The notes below the pieces were generated by a model. It worked only from the letters and a program-made list of their open reading frames with translations, was not told where the DNA came from and did no database searches. 64,000 nt of DNA from an uncultured Bacteroidales bacterium (GTDB taxonomy: Bacteria; Bacteroidota; Bacteroidia; Bacteroidales; Paludibacteraceae), in the NCBI GenBank assembly GCA_937915765.1, contig CALGHE010000102.1, positions 62,001 through 126,000 of the forward strand, in the 5' to 3' direction. Within the stretch, counting starts at the first letter, position 1, and each line of letters starts with the position of its first letter. Below are positions 14,717-23,903 of this stretch, piece by piece. Position numbers and translations under genes: made by a program.

Positions 14717-16117
14717 ATGAAAGATAATGATTCCATATTGCCGAATGACGGTCAGAAGGATACGTTAAGGAGATACGAGCAGTCTATCAGCGAGGGCCGT
14801 TCCGAATACTTCGGGACTGACGAGCTGGAGGTTGTGGTGGATTATTATATCCAGAGGCTGAAGTTCCAAAAGGCGAAGGAGGCTGTTGAATTTGGACTGG
14901 CTCAGCACCCCGGAAACGTGATGCTGCTGTCTAAGTCCGCGCGTATATGTATCGAGAACGGAGAGACGGAGAGAGCAAGGGAGCTTGTGTCTGGCTTGCT
15001 GGAGCGCGAGCCTGGCAAACGGGCTTTGCTGTTCCTGTCGGGCGAACTGGAGCTTGCCGTTGGCGATGTTGCCGCGGCTAAGGAGGCTTTTGACAAGGTG
15101 CTGTCCGGAAATGCGCAAGATATTGATGAGGTTTGCCTCGATATAGCCTATGTTTATATCTCGAAGATGCTTTTCGAGACGGCTCTTCATTTCCTGAAGA
15201 TAGGGTTCAAAGCCAATAGCCTTAACGTCACGCTCTGCTTCGAACTGGCTTTTTGTCTGGAACAGACGGGGGCGACGGACGAGGCTGTCTCTGTGTATAA
15301 CCATATTCTTGACCAAAACCCTTTCTCGAACGAGGCTTGGTTCAATTTGGGCATGCTGCTTTTCAGACTCGAAGACTACGAAAAGGCGGCGGAGGCGTTC
15401 GATTTCGCGTTCCTCAACGGTGAGGGCGATTTTGAGGCGCTGCTGCATAAGGGCCACTCTTATTTTCAGGCTAACGAGTTTGACAAGGCTATCGAAACGT
15501 ACAAGGAGTATGGCGAAAACACTAAGTTTGATGCCGCGTTTAATGTTTATATGGGCGAATGCTACGAAAAGCAGAGCAAGTTCGAAGAGGCGATGCCTTT
15601 CTACGGCAAGGCGCTGGAACTTAACCCGATGAGCATCGAGGCTTGGGCGGGCATGTGCGTGTGCCTGCTGGAACTGGAGCGGTTTGAACAGGCTCTGGAT
15701 GTTTCTGCCAAAGCTATTGCGGAAAATCCGGATTTCTGCGATTTCTGGATATACAAGGCAGAAGCGTTGGTAAACCTTGACCGGACGGAAGATGCTCTGT
15801 TGTGTTACAAAAAGGCGCTGGAGATTAACCCTAATCAGGGCGACACTTATCTTGCTCTTGGCAACATGTTTCTCGATGTGGGCGATTTTGACCAGTCGCT
15901 GGCAAGTTATAAAAAAGCTGAGGAGCTGATGCCGGACGCCGCGCCGCTGCCGCTGTTTTTCGCTATTGTTTACTGCAAATTGGGACAGACTGACATGGCT
16001 CTGAAATATTTGCCGGAAGCGATGAAAAGGGATGACGACGCGCTTGCACTCTTCTTTGATGTGTGCTCTGAGGCTAAACTGGACAGCAGATTTCAGGATT
16101 TCCTCAGGTTGATGTGA
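14717..16117 (+). CDS. tetratricopeptide repeat protein
   Basis: A 466-aa protein made almost wholly of about twelve TPR units; ATG at 14717 is chosen over a TTG at 14693, which lies within the likely promoter. There is no signal peptide, so it is probably cytoplasmic. Repeats show the expected small and aromatic positions, for example AWFNLGMLLFRLEDYEKAAEAFDFA and TYLALGNMFLDVGDFDQSLASYKKA. Such proteins are scaffolds; the partner is unknown. It is followed 58 bases later by a lipoprotein gene on the same strand. Confidence 0.88.
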   Translation: MKDNDSILPNDGQKDTLRRYEQSISEGRSEYFGTDELEVVVDYYIQRLKFQKAKEAVEFGLAQHPGNVMLLSKSARICIENGETERARELVSGLLEREPGKRALLFLSGELELAVGDVAAAKEAFDKVLSGNAQDIDEVCLDIAYVYISKMLFETALHFLKIGFKANSLNVTLCFELAFCLEQTGATDEAVSVYNHILDQNPFSNEAWFNLGMLLFRLEDYEKAAEAFDFAFLNGEGDFEALLHKGHSYFQANEFDKAIETYKEYGENTKFDAAFNVYMGECYEKQSKFEEAMPFYGKALELNPMSIEAWAGMCVCLLELERFEQALDVSAKAIAENPDFCDFWIYKAEALVNLDRTEDALLCYKKALEINPNQGDTYLALGNMFLDVGDFDQSLASYKKAEELMPDAAPLPLFFAIVYCKLGQTDMALKYLPEAMKRDDDALALFFDVCSEAKLDSRFQDFLRLM

Positions 16118-16175
16118 TTCTGATTGTTTTGACGTTTTTTCATGGACTTTTATGTCCGCTTATTTATAATTTCTT

Positions 16176-16946
16176 ATGAAGAAAAATTTTTTGCGTAACA
16201 TTTTGCTGCTTGCAGGCTCGCTTCTGACGGTTGCGCTTGCAGGATGCGACGAGGGCGAGAACACTTACGAATATTGGGTGCAGAACCAAACTCAAAAGGT
16301 TATTTGCATAGAGTATGAGCTGCATGACAGCCCCAAGGTTGAATATGATACCTTGCAGCCGGGCGGAAACGCTCTGATATACACAAGAGAGGAGGTTTCC
16401 GGAGATGACATCTGGGACATAGAGTCTGGCTCTATGATGTTTGCAATACGAAGACTGAATGTCAGTATAAACGACTCTATCTACACTGAAAGTCTGTGCG
16501 CGCGGAAAGTTTGGCAAGGCCCGCAGGAGGAAGATGGTGTGGGGCGCTACTGCATGCCTGTGTCGGATTCGCTCTTCGTAATGTCCAATAAAGGATACCG
16601 TTATGAACTGAATAACAACACATCTAAGGATGTCTTTTTCGTTCTGCTTAAGCAAGAGGAGAACGAGAGCGACTCTGTGAGCGTGCCGGCTGGCGAAAGT
16701 TTGCTGCTGGATACGCAAAGCAAGAAGGCGAGGTTTGTTGCAGACCTTTATGCGGAGAGCTACAAAATAGGGAATGTCGTCATCTCCGATTTTCATGTGC
16801 AGACAGATACAGGACGGGCGCTTGTCAATAATTATGATGCTAATGATATTGCTAATTGGACATTCTTGAAAGAACAGGTCGAAAACGACACCATTGGTCG
16901 GTATGTGCTGAATCTGGAGGAGAGCGTTTTTGACAATATGCAGTAA
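16176..16946 (+). CDS. lipoprotein of unknown function
   Basis: A 256-aa product with a lipoprotein signal: basic MKKNFLRN, a hydrophobic stretch, then VALAGC with the lipidated cysteine at about residue 24. The mature part is acidic with no recognised domain; it has two similar beta-rich halves, each opening with a short segment of the kind YEYWVQNQT or YRYELNNNTSKDVFF. It may be anchored in the outer or inner membrane. It sits 20 bases upstream of aroE, possibly on one transcript, though no functional link is apparent. Confidence 0.7.
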   Translation: MKKNFLRNILLLAGSLLTVALAGCDEGENTYEYWVQNQTQKVICIEYELHDSPKVEYDTLQPGGNALIYTREEVSGDDIWDIESGSMMFAIRRLNVSINDSIYTESLCARKVWQGPQEEDGVGRYCMPVSDSLFVMSNKGYRYELNNNTSKDVFFVLLKQEENESDSVSVPAGESLLLDTQSKKARFVADLYAESYKIGNVVISDFHVQTDTGRALVNNYDANDIANWTFLKEQVENDTIGRYVLNLEESVFDNMQ

Positions 16947-16966
16947 TCTTTTTAATTCACATAGAT

Positions 16967-17701
16967 ATGTACGGGTTGATAGGAAAAACATTGGTGCACT
17001 CTTTCTCTAAAAATTTCTTCACAGAGAAGTTCGAGAGAGAAGGTATTGACGATAAATATGAGTTGTTCGAATTGCCGGAGATAGAGCGGTTCAGAGATCT
17101 GATTGACAATGTGCCGCTGAACGGACTGAATGTGACAATCCCCTACAAAGAGCAGGTGATGCAGTTTCTTGACGAGATTGACGAGACTGCCAAGTCCATA
17201 AATGCGGTGAATACGGTTAAATTTATGAGAAAGGCGGACGGCTCTCTGTTCTTAAAAGGGTATAACACGGATGTGATAGGATTCTCCGAGTCGCTTAGGC
17301 CGTTGCTGAAAGATCATCACAAGCACGCTTTGGTCTTGGGGACTGGCGGAGCGGCTAAGGCGGTGGCGTATGCGCTGGACAGGTTCGGGATAGATTATAA
17401 GTTTGTGTCGAGAGAGAAGCGCGGAGATAACTTCACCTATGGAGAACTTGACGAAAAGATTTTGCAGAAGTATCTGCTGATAGTCAATTGTTCTCCGCTC
17501 GGAACATTCCCTAATGTGGATGCGGCGCCGGATATACCTTATCAGTTTCTTGGTGCAGAACATCTGCTTTATGATTTGGTATATAACCCTGAAAAAACGT
17601 TGTTCATGCAAAAGGGCGAGGCGCAAGGCGCGGTCGTGAAGAATGGTCTTGAGATGCTTCATGGTCAGGCTTTGGCTGCATGGGATATTTGGCAAAGATA
17701 G
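16967..17701 (+). CDS. aroE: shikimate 5-dehydrogenase
   Basis: NADPH-dependent reduction of 3-dehydroshikimate to shikimate, step four of chorismate synthesis. The 244-aa length is slightly shorter than the E. coli enzyme but complete. The substrate domain has SKNFF (shikimate binding), NVTIPYKEQV with the catalytic Lys, and GYNTDVIGF with the paired Asp. The cofactor domain has VLGTGGAAKAVAYAL, NCSPLGTFPN and the C-terminal GLEMLHGQALAAW. aroQ, another pathway enzyme, lies 5 kb away on the other strand. Confidence 0.95.
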   Translation: MYGLIGKTLVHSFSKNFFTEKFEREGIDDKYELFELPEIERFRDLIDNVPLNGLNVTIPYKEQVMQFLDEIDETAKSINAVNTVKFMRKADGSLFLKGYNTDVIGFSESLRPLLKDHHKHALVLGTGGAAKAVAYALDRFGIDYKFVSREKRGDNFTYGELDEKILQKYLLIVNCSPLGTFPNVDAAPDIPYQFLGAEHLLYDLVYNPEKTLFMQKGEAQGAVVKNGLEMLHGQALAAWDIWQR

Positions 17702-17792
17702 TTCGGGGCTGCAAAGTACAGGCCGTGTCCCGTTTTTATGTTTTTCCGATTTGCAGCTTATGTGAATTATAAAAATTTAAAAGAACAGAAAC

Positions 17793-19346
17793 ATGAAGAA
17801 GCGATTCAACACCACTGGCAGCTGCAACCCTGCCCAGCATTACATGGTTAACACGAGCAGTAAGCTCGCGCAGATAGAGGAGTACATCGAAGAGGGTTCG
17901 TACTTCACCATCAACCGCGCGCGGCAGTTCGGCAAGACAACAACGCTGAATTCATTGTTCAGGTTGCTGTCAAGAAGTTACGTCATAATGAAGATAAGTT
18001 TCGAGGGATTTGGTCCCGACAGCTATAAAAACGAGGAGTCGTTTGTCCGCTCTTTTATGGAAGAAGTCGCAGACCGGCTCGTCAAAACAAAGCAGGCGGA
18101 TTATGCGGAAGCGTGGTGCAAGCCGGTTGCATCGTTGAACGAACTATCTCGCAAAATAAATGATTTTTGCGGCAAATGCGAAAGAGGAGTTGTGTTGCTT
18201 ATTGACGAGGTTGACAAGAGTTTGGATAATCAGATGTTCCTTCACTTCCTCGGAATGCTTCGTGACCTTTATTTGGAAAGAAGCGAGTCTGGCGACATGA
18301 CTTCCACCTTCCACAGCGTAATTCTCGCCGGCGTTTACGACGTGAAGAACCTCAAGCTAAAGCTTCGTCCCGACGAGGAACGCAAGTACAACTCGCCATG
18401 GAACATAGCCGCCGACTTCAACGTTGACATGACCTTCCATCCGGACGAAATTATAACGATGCTCAACGAGTATGAGGCAGACCATAACACAGGCATGGAC
18501 AAGGTGTTCATCGCTAATGAAATATATAAATACACCAGCGGCTACCCATATCTTGTGAGCAAGATTTGCGAACTGATAGACAGGCGTTTTGAAAAGGACT
18601 GGAGCGAAAGAGGCATCCAGATGGCCGTGAAGGAAATCGTGAAAGGAAACAGCGGAACGCTTATTGACGACATCTCAAAAAATCTTGAGAACAATGAGGA
18701 GTTGCGTTCTTTCATGTACTCAATCTCGGTGAATGGTCAGACGTACACATATACGATGATAAATCCATTGATTAAAATTGCGGATATGTTTTCCTACATC
18801 AAAGATGTTGACGGCAAGACGGCGATTCATAATCTGATATTTGAGGAGTGCTTTCAGCAATATTTCACCATCGACTACGAGCAGAAAAACGCAGGGAAAA
18901 TCAGCGTGACTCAAAGCGAGTACATTCAGAACGGCAAGCTCAACATGCCTTACGTTATCGAACGTTTCCAGAAACTCATTCACAACGAGTACCGCAAGGA
19001 GGACAGCGAGTTTCTGGAGCGGCAAGGCAGACTTTTGTTCCTCTGCTTCCTCAAACCTATTGTCAACGGCACAGGCTTCTACTACGTTGAGCCGGAAACG
19101 CGTGACGGCGGCCGAATGGACTTGGTGGTGAGTTTCGGCGGAGAGGAATTTGTCATCGAACTGAAAATCTGGCGAGGCGAGAAATACGAGGTGGAAGGCA
19201 AGGTGCAGCTTGCCGAATACCTCAAAACACGCAATCTGAATGAAGGCTACTTGGTCACCTTCTCCTTCCTGAAAAACAAAACCGTTCAGGAAGAGCCGGA
19301 GTGGGTTGAGCATGACGGAAAGAGGATTTATGAGGCGGTGATATAG
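17793..19346 (+). CDS. AAA-like ATPase with C-terminal PD-(D/E)XK nuclease-like domain
   Basis: A 517-aa protein of the AAA-like/DUF families that are repeated in Bacteroidota genomes. The N-terminus has a P-loop variant RARQFGKTTTLNSL (about residues 41-54), then a Walker B LLIDEVDKSL (about 133-142) and a sensor-like HSVILAGVYDV. The ATPase part ends near 300. The C-terminal region (about 420-517) contains GGRMDLVVSFGGEEFVIELK, whose D and E-x-K residues fit a PD-(D/E)XK fold. It is a different subfamily from the two minus-strand ATPases at 51.9-55.9 kb. Cellular role unknown. Confidence 0.8.
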   Translation: MKKRFNTTGSCNPAQHYMVNTSSKLAQIEEYIEEGSYFTINRARQFGKTTTLNSLFRLLSRSYVIMKISFEGFGPDSYKNEESFVRSFMEEVADRLVKTKQADYAEAWCKPVASLNELSRKINDFCGKCERGVVLLIDEVDKSLDNQMFLHFLGMLRDLYLERSESGDMTSTFHSVILAGVYDVKNLKLKLRPDEERKYNSPWNIAADFNVDMTFHPDEIITMLNEYEADHNTGMDKVFIANEIYKYTSGYPYLVSKICELIDRRFEKDWSERGIQMAVKEIVKGNSGTLIDDISKNLENNEELRSFMYSISVNGQTYTYTMINPLIKIADMFSYIKDVDGKTAIHNLIFEECFQQYFTIDYEQKNAGKISVTQSEYIQNGKLNMPYVIERFQKLIHNEYRKEDSEFLERQGRLLFLCFLKPIVNGTGFYYVEPETRDGGRMDLVVSFGGEEFVIELKIWRGEKYEVEGKVQLAEYLKTRNLNEGYLVTFSFLKNKTVQEEPEWVEHDGKRIYEAVI

Positions 19347-19495
19347 TAACACATCTTAGGATAACTTTATCATTTTCATAAAATGTCAAAATATTGACCA
19401 AACACTTCACCATTGAATATGCTCAGACTTAGTGTGATATTTACATCATACAAAAGCGATATAGAACTCAAATTACATCATTAAAATTAACACTT

Positions 19496-20821
19496 ATGAA
19501 ACGATTTTTTTTAACGCTGGCAGTTTGCTGCTTTGCTTACAGTATGGTTTCAGCCATCACACCAAACAAATTGTTAAGCCGCGGTGTGACTGCTCTAACA
19601 TCAGAAGGGAACACCTCGTACATAACAGACGGCTCGCTAACCAATTGGAAACAATGCACAGCAAAGGATATTGCTCTGCTAATCGGCGAAGGAGCTGACA
19701 GTCTGCTCATAACATGGGAGTCGCTTGGCGACTGCGCTTGGGCCACAGACTTCACCTCAGGATGTTCACACAGCGGTACTCCTTTACGTAATTTCAAAAT
19801 ATTAACTTCGGCAAACTCTACAGACGGACAGGACGGAGACTGGGACGTGGCTGCGGTCATTGAAAATAATCCTGTCATGTCAAGAGCTGTACCTATCAAT
19901 TTCTCTGGAAAATCATGGATTCGGTTTGTTAGCGAAGAAGAAGTTGGACAAATCCTTGAAATAGAAGCATTTGACATAAGCGATAATGGCAATGACACTT
20001 GGTTTTTCATGGGAACAAGCATCAGTCAGATGGGACTGAAACAGCAAGAGACTGACTCTACCATCGCCGACCTTATTCACGCTCGTTTCCCCGAACACAC
20101 TCCTGCCATGCTTCGAGGCGGAATAGGCTGCATAAACAGCACTGAAGTGACATCTCGTATCTCTGACTATCTGAAATATGCAGGAAACGTGAATTTCTGG
20201 GCGATAGAGATGGGAACGAATGACGCTTGGGGCGGTGGCGACTGGAATGCAGAGAATTTCAGAAAGAACATGCAAACTATTATTGACTCTGCAAAAGCCA
20301 ACGGAATAACTCCAGTTCTGGCTCGTATAATTGCCACAGACCCAAACAAGGCTAATTGGCAAGTCAACCCTAAGTTTTTGCAAATCATAGACGAACTGAC
20401 GGAAAGCAACAATCTGCCCAAAGGCCCTGACTTCTTCTCTTTCTTCAGCGAACATCCAGAACTGCTTGCCAGCGACGGAGTTCATCCTAATGGGGAAACT
20501 GGCGGCGGACAGGCTATGCACCATCTTTGGGCTGAGGCTCTGGCTCATTTGTATGCAGACAGCGAATCTACCGACGCAAAACAGAAAGAGGCCATCTCAA
20601 TTCCTCAGATTTTGGTTAACAGACGACAAATATCAGTTTCAGGACTTAGCGGCAGCTCTTGCCTAATGCAAATCACTTCAATGAACGGAAATGTCTTAGA
20701 AACACACTCTTTATCAAAAAATAACAGCTCGGCCGTAACTAACGTGCCTAAAGGGAACTATATTGTAACAATCAAGGCTTCTGAATGCAGCATCAGTTCA
20801 AAAGTGTTTATCGGAGAATAA
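19496..20821 (+). CDS. secreted SGNH/GDSL-family esterase with possible T9SS tail
   Basis: A 441-aa exported hydrolase. A signal peptide (about 1-20, ending VSA) is followed by a beta-sandwich domain (about 22-165) like discoidin-type carbohydrate-binding folds. The SGNH core has MGTSISQ (Ser block I), RGGIGC (Gly block II), MGTNDAW (Asn block III) and SDGVHPNG (Asp/His block V), so all four catalytic positions are present. The last about 70 residues (LMQITSMNGNVLETH, PKGNYIVTIK) look like a T9SS sorting domain. Likely a carbohydrate esterase acting on plant or host polysaccharide. Confidence 0.85.
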   Translation: MKRFFLTLAVCCFAYSMVSAITPNKLLSRGVTALTSEGNTSYITDGSLTNWKQCTAKDIALLIGEGADSLLITWESLGDCAWATDFTSGCSHSGTPLRNFKILTSANSTDGQDGDWDVAAVIENNPVMSRAVPINFSGKSWIRFVSEEEVGQILEIEAFDISDNGNDTWFFMGTSISQMGLKQQETDSTIADLIHARFPEHTPAMLRGGIGCINSTEVTSRISDYLKYAGNVNFWAIEMGTNDAWGGGDWNAENFRKNMQTIIDSAKANGITPVLARIIATDPNKANWQVNPKFLQIIDELTESNNLPKGPDFFSFFSEHPELLASDGVHPNGETGGGQAMHHLWAEALAHLYADSESTDAKQKEAISIPQILVNRRQISVSGLSGSSCLMQITSMNGNVLETHSLSKNNSSAVTNVPKGNYIVTIKASECSISSKVFIGE

Positions 20822-20850
20822 ACAATCTACTGAAACATAGTTCAAAAAGA

Positions 20851-20888
20851 AACAGGCTGAAACCTCCAATCGAAGTTTTCAGCCTGTT
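20851..20888. terminator. bidirectional terminator between the SGNH gene and pyk
   Basis: AACAGGCTGAAA pairs perfectly with TTTCAGCCTGTT around a 14-base loop, in the short gap between convergent genes. Confidence 0.85.
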
Positions 20889-20916
20889 CTTATATTTCAA
20901 ATCCACTCCCCTTCCA

Positions 20917-22362
20917 TCAGAAGTTTGGCAAAAGATACTCCTTCTGGTTTGAGAATATATTATCTATGCTATTAATCTCCAAGAAAGTTGTTCCTCCGCC
21001 CACATTCTGGCTTCCGCTCAAATATGCCACCTTATCTTTAAACTTAAGGAATCCGTTCTCTATCAACATTTTAAGAGCCGCAAAGAAATAATGACGAGTA
21101 TCTTCCTTCTCCTCCTGATAGATAGGTGTCACACCATAAGAAAGTGCCAGTTGTCGCACAAGTCTCTCTTTGTAACATATCGCAAGAATTGGGCTCGCGC
21201 CCCTGTAAGCGGCAAGATAACGAGCAGTCTTTCCGGTATAGCTGTCCGTTATTATAGCCTTTGTATTCAAAAGATCCATAGACTTAACCGCCTGCTTAGC
21301 CAGGAAAGACGTTATATCATCTTCATTATGCAGATACGGAATCTTTATATCATTATCTTTCAGTTTGGTTTTTTCGGCCTCCGACGCAACTTTAGCCATA
21401 GTGCGGACCGCCTCCACCGGATATTTGCCGTATGCAGTCTCGCCGCTCAGCATAAGAGCGTCTGTACGATAGAAAATCGCATTCGCCACATCCGTAACCT
21501 CCGCACGTGTAGGCCGGGGATTCTTTATCATTGAATGCAGCATCTGAGTTGCCACAATAACCGGCTTCTTAGCCACGACACATTTGCGGATGAGCACACG
21601 CTGAATGCTCGGTATCTTCTCCTGGGCAATCTCTATACCAAGGTCACCACGAGCCACCATTACGCCATAAGCCACCTCAAGTATCTCGTCTATATTGTCA
21701 ACCCCCTCTTGATTTTCAATCTTCGCGATGATTTTTATCGGGCTTTTATGCTCGTCCAGTATTGCCTGAATATCAAGCACATCCTGTTTATTTCGCACAA
21801 AAGAGTGGGCTATGAAATCTATGTCTCTCTCTATTGCATAAAGTATGTTCTTCTTGTCCTTTTCTGTCAACGACGGCAGATTGATACGCACGCCCGGCAC
21901 ATTTACACTCTTGCGGCTGCCCAGCGTGCCGTCATTCATCGCCTCGCACAGCAGATACTCGTCGGTCTTGCTCAGCACCTTCACGTCTATCTCTCCGTCG
22001 TCAAACAATATGTCGCTTCCGACAGTCACATCTTTCACGAAATCCTTATAGCTCACGCAAATCATCTCCTTTGAAGACATCTGGTCCGGGCTTCCCGTCA
22101 TCTTCAGTATGTCTCCGGTCTTAATTTCTATAGGTTCGTCGCACTTAGTTGTTCGCACCTCCGGCCCTTTCGTGTCCATCAATATGCCAATTTCGTTAGA
22201 CACTGCGCGCGTGTTGTTTATAATTCTGTCAAAACCCTCCTCCTCTATATGAGCAGAGTTCATTCTGACAACGTTCATCCCCTCGTCGTAAAGAGACTTT
22301 ATAAATTTTTGTTCGCAACGCAAATCTGAAATCGTCGCTATAATTTTTGTCTGTTTGTCCAT
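20917..22362 (-). CDS. pyk: pyruvate kinase
   Basis: Final ATP-forming step of glycolysis (phosphoenolpyruvate plus ADP to pyruvate plus ATP). The 481-aa protein has the family signatures: VVRMNSAH near the start, DTKGPEVRTT, the active-site helix IIAKIENQEGVDN, VARGDLGIEI, and LSGETAYGKYPVEAV. The C-terminal allosteric-type domain (about 350-481) is complete. Residue 1 is ATG at 22362, 55 bases after aroQ, suggesting an aroQ-pyk transcript. A bidirectional terminator follows. Confidence 0.96.
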   Translation of the reverse strand: MDKQTKIIATISDLRCEQKFIKSLYDEGMNVVRMNSAHIEEEGFDRIINNTRAVSNEIGILMDTKGPEVRTTKCDEPIEIKTGDILKMTGSPDQMSSKEMICVSYKDFVKDVTVGSDILFDDGEIDVKVLSKTDEYLLCEAMNDGTLGSRKSVNVPGVRINLPSLTEKDKKNILYAIERDIDFIAHSFVRNKQDVLDIQAILDEHKSPIKIIAKIENQEGVDNIDEILEVAYGVMVARGDLGIEIAQEKIPSIQRVLIRKCVVAKKPVIVATQMLHSMIKNPRPTRAEVTDVANAIFYRTDALMLSGETAYGKYPVEAVRTMAKVASEAEKTKLKDNDIKIPYLHNEDDITSFLAKQAVKSMDLLNTKAIITDSYTGKTARYLAAYRGASPILAICYKERLVRQLALSYGVTPIYQEEKEDTRHYFFAALKMLIENGFLKFKDKVAYLSGSQNVGGGTTFLEINSIDNIFSNQKEYLLPNF

Positions 22363-22417
22363 TATTGATAAATGCGATATATATGTAATTTATCGTAAAA
22401 ATTCGTTTCAAAAAAGA

Positions 22418-22858
22418 TCACTCTTCGTCGCTCTCTTTCTTCAAGCGCACAAGGGCTTCTACCGCCAGCCTGTACGAGTCCATTCCGAAACCGAGAATTG
22501 TTCCAAGACACGCAGCTGTAAGGTACGACTTATGCCGAAACTCCTCTCTCTTATGCGTGTTTGATATATGAACCTCTATCACAGGGCATTTTATAGCCCT
22601 TATTGCATCTGCGATTGCTACCGAAGTGTGTGTGTAAGCTCCCGCGTTAAGCACTATTCCGTCAGATATAAAGCCAGTTTCCTGAATGATGTCTATAAGT
22701 TCGCCCTCCACATTAGACTGATAATAAGAGATGTTTACAGACGGATACTCTTCCTTCAATTTGACCAGATACTCTTCAAACGACTGGCTGCCGTAAATAG
22801 ATGGTTCTCTTTTGCCTAACAAATTCAAATTAGGCCCATTAATGATAATGATGTTCAT
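22418..22858 (-). CDS. aroQ: 3-dehydroquinate dehydratase, type II
   Basis: Converts 3-dehydroquinate to 3-dehydroshikimate in the chorismate pathway. The 146-aa length fits the dodecameric type II enzyme. Motifs: INGPNLNLLGKREPSIYG with the catalytic Tyr on the lid loop, VLNAGAYTHTSVAI, and EVHISNTHKREEFRHKS with the catalytic His region. A TAACTTTG box lies upstream on the minus strand (22913-22906). The downstream neighbour is pyk. Confidence 0.96.
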   Translation of the reverse strand: MNIIIINGPNLNLLGKREPSIYGSQSFEEYLVKLKEEYPSVNISYYQSNVEGELIDIIQETGFISDGIVLNAGAYTHTSVAIADAIRAIKCPVIEVHISNTHKREEFRHKSYLTAACLGTILGFGMDSYRLAVEALVRLKKESDEE

Positions 22859-23234
22859 AATTGCCTCAAAAGCGCTTGATTAGTTTGCTAAATCTGTTTG
22901 TTGCGCAAAGTTAATCAAAAACAAGAAATAATCGGCTATTTTTCAGAGGCTATTTCGACAAATTACGTTTTGAGACTATCCTGGTCTGAAATTCATTCCG
23001 GACACTTTTGAATCCAGCCCTGCTATCTTTCTTTCATTTACTAAGTTACGATATCAGTTTCGCTCCTTCATAAAAACTTTATACTGAAAAAAAAGAGATT
23101 GATTAAACCTTAGAAGGGAAGGTTCGTCTAATTCAATCGTGTGGCGGCTCTGTTCTGAATGCAATATACATTCAACCGAGGCGAAATGTGCATTTTCGTA
23201 TTTTTGAACTATCTTTGCAAAAAAACGGATTATT
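22859..23234. promoter_or_regulatory. divergent control region between aroQ and an outer-membrane protein gene
   Basis: A gene-free stretch of 376 bases. It holds a minus-strand -7 box TAACTTTG (22913-22906) for aroQ and a plus-strand -7 box TATCTTTG (23210-23217) 17 bases before the ATG at 23235. Neither has a clear TTTG at the right distance. Nothing else is recognisable between them. Confidence 0.5.
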
Positions 23235-23789
23235 ATGAGCAAAAGATTTTTCGCAATTATGCTAACGGCGCTTTTCTCTGCACTGACAGTTAATGCGTCT
23301 GACAAGTCTAATGAGGTTCTGCGTCAACTGATAAAGAACTTGCACGGAGGCATGGAGATTCACACCACAGACGGAACTAAGAGTTACTCCGGATACGTCG
23401 GTACAGGATACAAACTCTATTTTTACAAAGATAAAGCTTACATAAAGCCGGAAATCGATGTTAAATGGGGGCAGTTCAAGTACGACGGCGGACATGAGGT
23501 CGAAACCTCTTCTGTTGCGGTGCCGGTCACGGTCGGCTACCACGTGTTCAATGAAGAGCTTTTGGGCATGGAGATTTTTGGAGGCGGAAGGTACGAGTAC
23601 ATTTTCAATGCGACGAACAACACTTACAGTTCTTCGGTAAACTCTTCGCAGTTTGGTTTAACGGCAGGCACTTCAATCAGGCTTTTGAACGCTGTCAGCC
23701 TTAATGTAAGTTATTTTTACGGATTGACATCTCTGTTTTCTGACGGCACTGGAAAAACTTCATCGTTTAACTTCTCTTTCAACTTTTAG
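23235..23789 (+). CDS. small outer-membrane beta-barrel protein
   Basis: A 184-aa exported protein. The signal peptide is about residues 1-21 (ending VNA). The rest alternates polar and hydrophobic residues in strands ending with aromatic residues, for example GTGYKLYFYKD, VAVPVTVGYHVF, QFGLTAGTSIRL and SLNVSYFYGL, and the protein ends SSFNFSFNF with a terminal Phe, the usual signal for barrel insertion. About eight strands are countable, as in OmpA/OmpW-sized barrels. The function is unknown. Followed 114 bases later by a second barrel protein. Confidence 0.75.
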   Translation: MSKRFFAIMLTALFSALTVNASDKSNEVLRQLIKNLHGGMEIHTTDGTKSYSGYVGTGYKLYFYKDKAYIKPEIDVKWGQFKYDGGHEVETSSVAVPVTVGYHVFNEELLGMEIFGGGRYEYIFNATNNTYSSSVNSSQFGLTAGTSIRLLNAVSLNVSYFYGLTSLFSDGTGKTSSFNFSFNF

Positions 23790-23903
23790 TTGAAGGGTGT
23801 CCGGAGGTAAGGCGTGTCATTTTATATTTGGAAAATCAGAAAGATAAAGAGTCTTTGGCTCTGGCTAATATATTTTTTAATTATCTAAAACGAAAAGAAA
23901 CTG

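Noticed and set aside
16967..22858. aroE and aroQ as one aromatic operon
   Set aside because: They are on opposite strands 5 kb apart with unrelated genes between.
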